The notes beneath the pieces were generated by a model. That model worked only from the letters and a program-made list of their open reading frames with translations. It made no database searches and was not told the origin of the DNA. DNA of 64,000 nucleotides. It comes from Bradyrhizobium sp. CCGB01. Its GTDB lineage: Bacteria; Pseudomonadota; Alphaproteobacteria; Rhizobiales; Xanthobacteraceae. The number at the start of each line of letters is the position of its first letter. Position 1 is the stretch's first letter. The position numbers and the translations under genes were made by a program. Below, one piece after another: positions 62,963 through 64,000 of the stretch. The stretch covers positions 6,758,001 through 6,822,000 of the forward strand of contig NZ_JANADK010000001.1 in assembly GCF_024199795.1 (NCBI RefSeq), written 5' to 3'.

Positions 62963-64000
62963 AACGACGTCCCGCCGCCGAACCTGAACTCCTGCACGAT
63001 GTCGTACTTGCCCTTCGTGATCGGCACGGCATAGTCGAAGCGCAGCGGGCCGAACGGCGATGCCCAGATCAGGCCGACGCCGACCGACGAGCGCACCGTG
63101 TTGCCGTCGTCATATTGCAGTCCGCAGGTCGGGCAGGCCTTGGTGTTGACCTCACCGGTGGCCGTCCACGACGTCGGCCCCTGGTACCCCCAGAGCGAGC
63201 CGGCATCGGCGTAGATCGCGCCCTTCAGCCCGACCTCCTTGGGCAGGAACCAGAACGGCATCTGCAATTCCATCGACGCGCCCCAATATTTCGTGCCGCC
63301 GAGCGCATCGCCGCTCGCGCCCAGGCTCCAATACGTGATGTCGCGCGGACCGATTCCGTTGGAGGCAAAGCCGCGCACGAGGTTCGGGCCCATCTGGAAG
63401 TGATCCAGCATGCGCAGATCCTGGTTGCCGAGCTTGCTGAGCAGACCGCCCTGGAGGTGGATCACGCTGACGATCTCGGAGACGAGCGGCGTGTAGTATT
63501 TGGTGTCCAGCGCGGTCTTCAGATAGGTGACATCGCCACCGACACCGGCGAAATCCTGGCGGAAGTCGACCAGCAACCCGTCCGTCGGATTCTTGGTGTT
63601 GTCGAGCGTGTTGTAGTTCAGCGTGTAGCCGAGCGCCGAGGTCCAGCTCGCGCCGTTCGCCAGTTCCTTGCGAACCGGCAGGCTCGACTCGCCGTCGCCG
63701 TAGCAGCCATAGCCATAGACGCCCGAGCTCGTGGAATTGGTCGGGTCCACACCGCCCAGCACGTTCTGGATGTAGGCCGGCGTCGGATTGAAGGCGAGCG
63801 AGGTGTTCGACGCGTTGTTGTTGCAATTGTTGTAGGCGCTGGCGAGCGTGATGCTCTGCTGATAGAGCGAATAGCGGAGCTGGAGCGAGAGATCCTCGCG
63901 CAATGCGAGCCCGATGCGCGGCGAGAAGCCCAGCGTCGTCACGCCGTAGCTCGTATAGCTGTTCGACAATTGCTGGCGCCAGTAGGTGTCGAATCCGAGC
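62959..64000 (-). CDS. BamA/Omp85-family outer-membrane protein, 3' part (partial)
   Basis: The frame runs off the right edge; 346 residues of the C-terminal barrel are visible. It reads GFDTYWRQQLSNSYTSYGVTT at the edge, then LGFSPRIGLALREDLSLQLRYSLY, ...HFQMGPNLVRGFASNGIGPRD (the conserved VRGF loop), GGTKYWGASMELQMPFWFLP and the end GPLRFDYAVPITK...FRFGGGTSF with terminal Phe. BamA inserts outer-membrane proteins. The gene is not followed by lpxD or similar, so this may be an extra copy. Two cysteine pairs (YGCYG and CPTCG) are in loops. Confidence 0.88.
   Translation of the reverse strand, partial: LGFDTYWRQQLSNSYTSYGVTTLGFSPRIGLALREDLSLQLRYSLYQQSITLASAYNNCNNNASNTSLAFNPTPAYIQNVLGGVDPTNSTSSGVYGYGCYGDGESSLPVRKELANGASWTSALGYTLNYNTLDNTKNPTDGLLVDFRQDFAGVGGDVTYLKTALDTKYYTPLVSEIVSVIHLQGGLLSKLGNQDLRMLDHFQMGPNLVRGFASNGIGPRDITYWSLGASGDALGGTKYWGASMELQMPFWFLPKEVGLKGAIYADAGSLWGYQGPTSWTATGEVNTKACPTCGLQYDDGNTVRSSVGVGLIWASPFGPLRFDYAVPITKGKYDIVQEFRFGGGTSF

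Noticed and set aside
1..64000. CRISPR arrays, insertion sequences, prophage, tRNA or rRNA genes
   Set aside because: No regularly spaced repeats, transposase, integrase, phage structural or stable RNA sequences could be recognised.

Overview
The window looks like chromosomal DNA of an alphaproteobacterium of the Bradyrhizobium type. The evidence is uniformly high GC with long antisense shadow reading frames, many ABC transporters, a metallo-beta-lactamase that closely matches my memory of Bradyrhizobium BJP-1, and intergenic palindromic repeats typical of that group. No rRNA, tRNA, CRISPR array, phage or insertion sequence was recognised. The first and last genes run off the window. All family names come from reading the proteins, not from database searches.

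Positions 1-31,000 form a large alcohol and C1 oxidation region built on PQQ enzymes. At 1-10,190 lie accessory genes of a quinoprotein system: the end of a beta-propeller protein, an ABC exporter-like pair, a CLADCW-motif protein, an MxaJ-like binding protein, a zinc metallohydrolase, a SoxYZ-like carrier, a second complete ABC transporter and small exported proteins. At 10,953-15,823 are an outer-membrane protein, a very short gene for the PQQ precursor peptide PqqA (11,883-11,963, with no pqqBCDE nearby), a lanmodulin-type lanthanide-binding EF-hand protein, and divergently an ExaF-like PQQ alcohol dehydrogenase with its cytochrome c and a XoxJ-like protein. At 18,763-24,426 an AraC regulator faces xoxF, xoxG, glutathione-dependent formaldehyde dehydrogenase and gfa, giving a path from methanol to formaldehyde to S-formylglutathione. 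A two-gene molybdenum hydroxylase follows. A third PQQ dehydrogenase sits downstream of a bc1-type Rieske protein gene. All three PQQ dehydrogenases carry the extra aspartate (Asp-x-Asp) associated with lanthanide use.

Positions 31,100-43,165 hold mixed single genes: a truncated hemoglobin, 3-hydroxybutyryl-CoA dehydrogenase, PstS, a tungstate-type permease and binding protein without an ATPase, an acidic protein with a 100-residue tandem repeat, a TonB plug-only reading frame, an esterase, the BJP-1-like lactamase and a GGDEF-EAL protein.

Positions 43,167-52,419 hold an eight-gene leftward operon coupling a three-subunit molybdenum hydroxylase to a branched-chain-amino-acid-type ABC transporter. 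It is controlled by a divergent TetR regulator, with two matching palindromes in the shared promoter. Its substrate is unknown.

Positions 52,420-62,962 are a histidine utilisation locus: hutIHU leftward, hutF-hutC plus an ABC transporter and an M20 hydrolase rightward, with a perfect 20-bp palindrome between them. The window ends inside a BamA-family gene.
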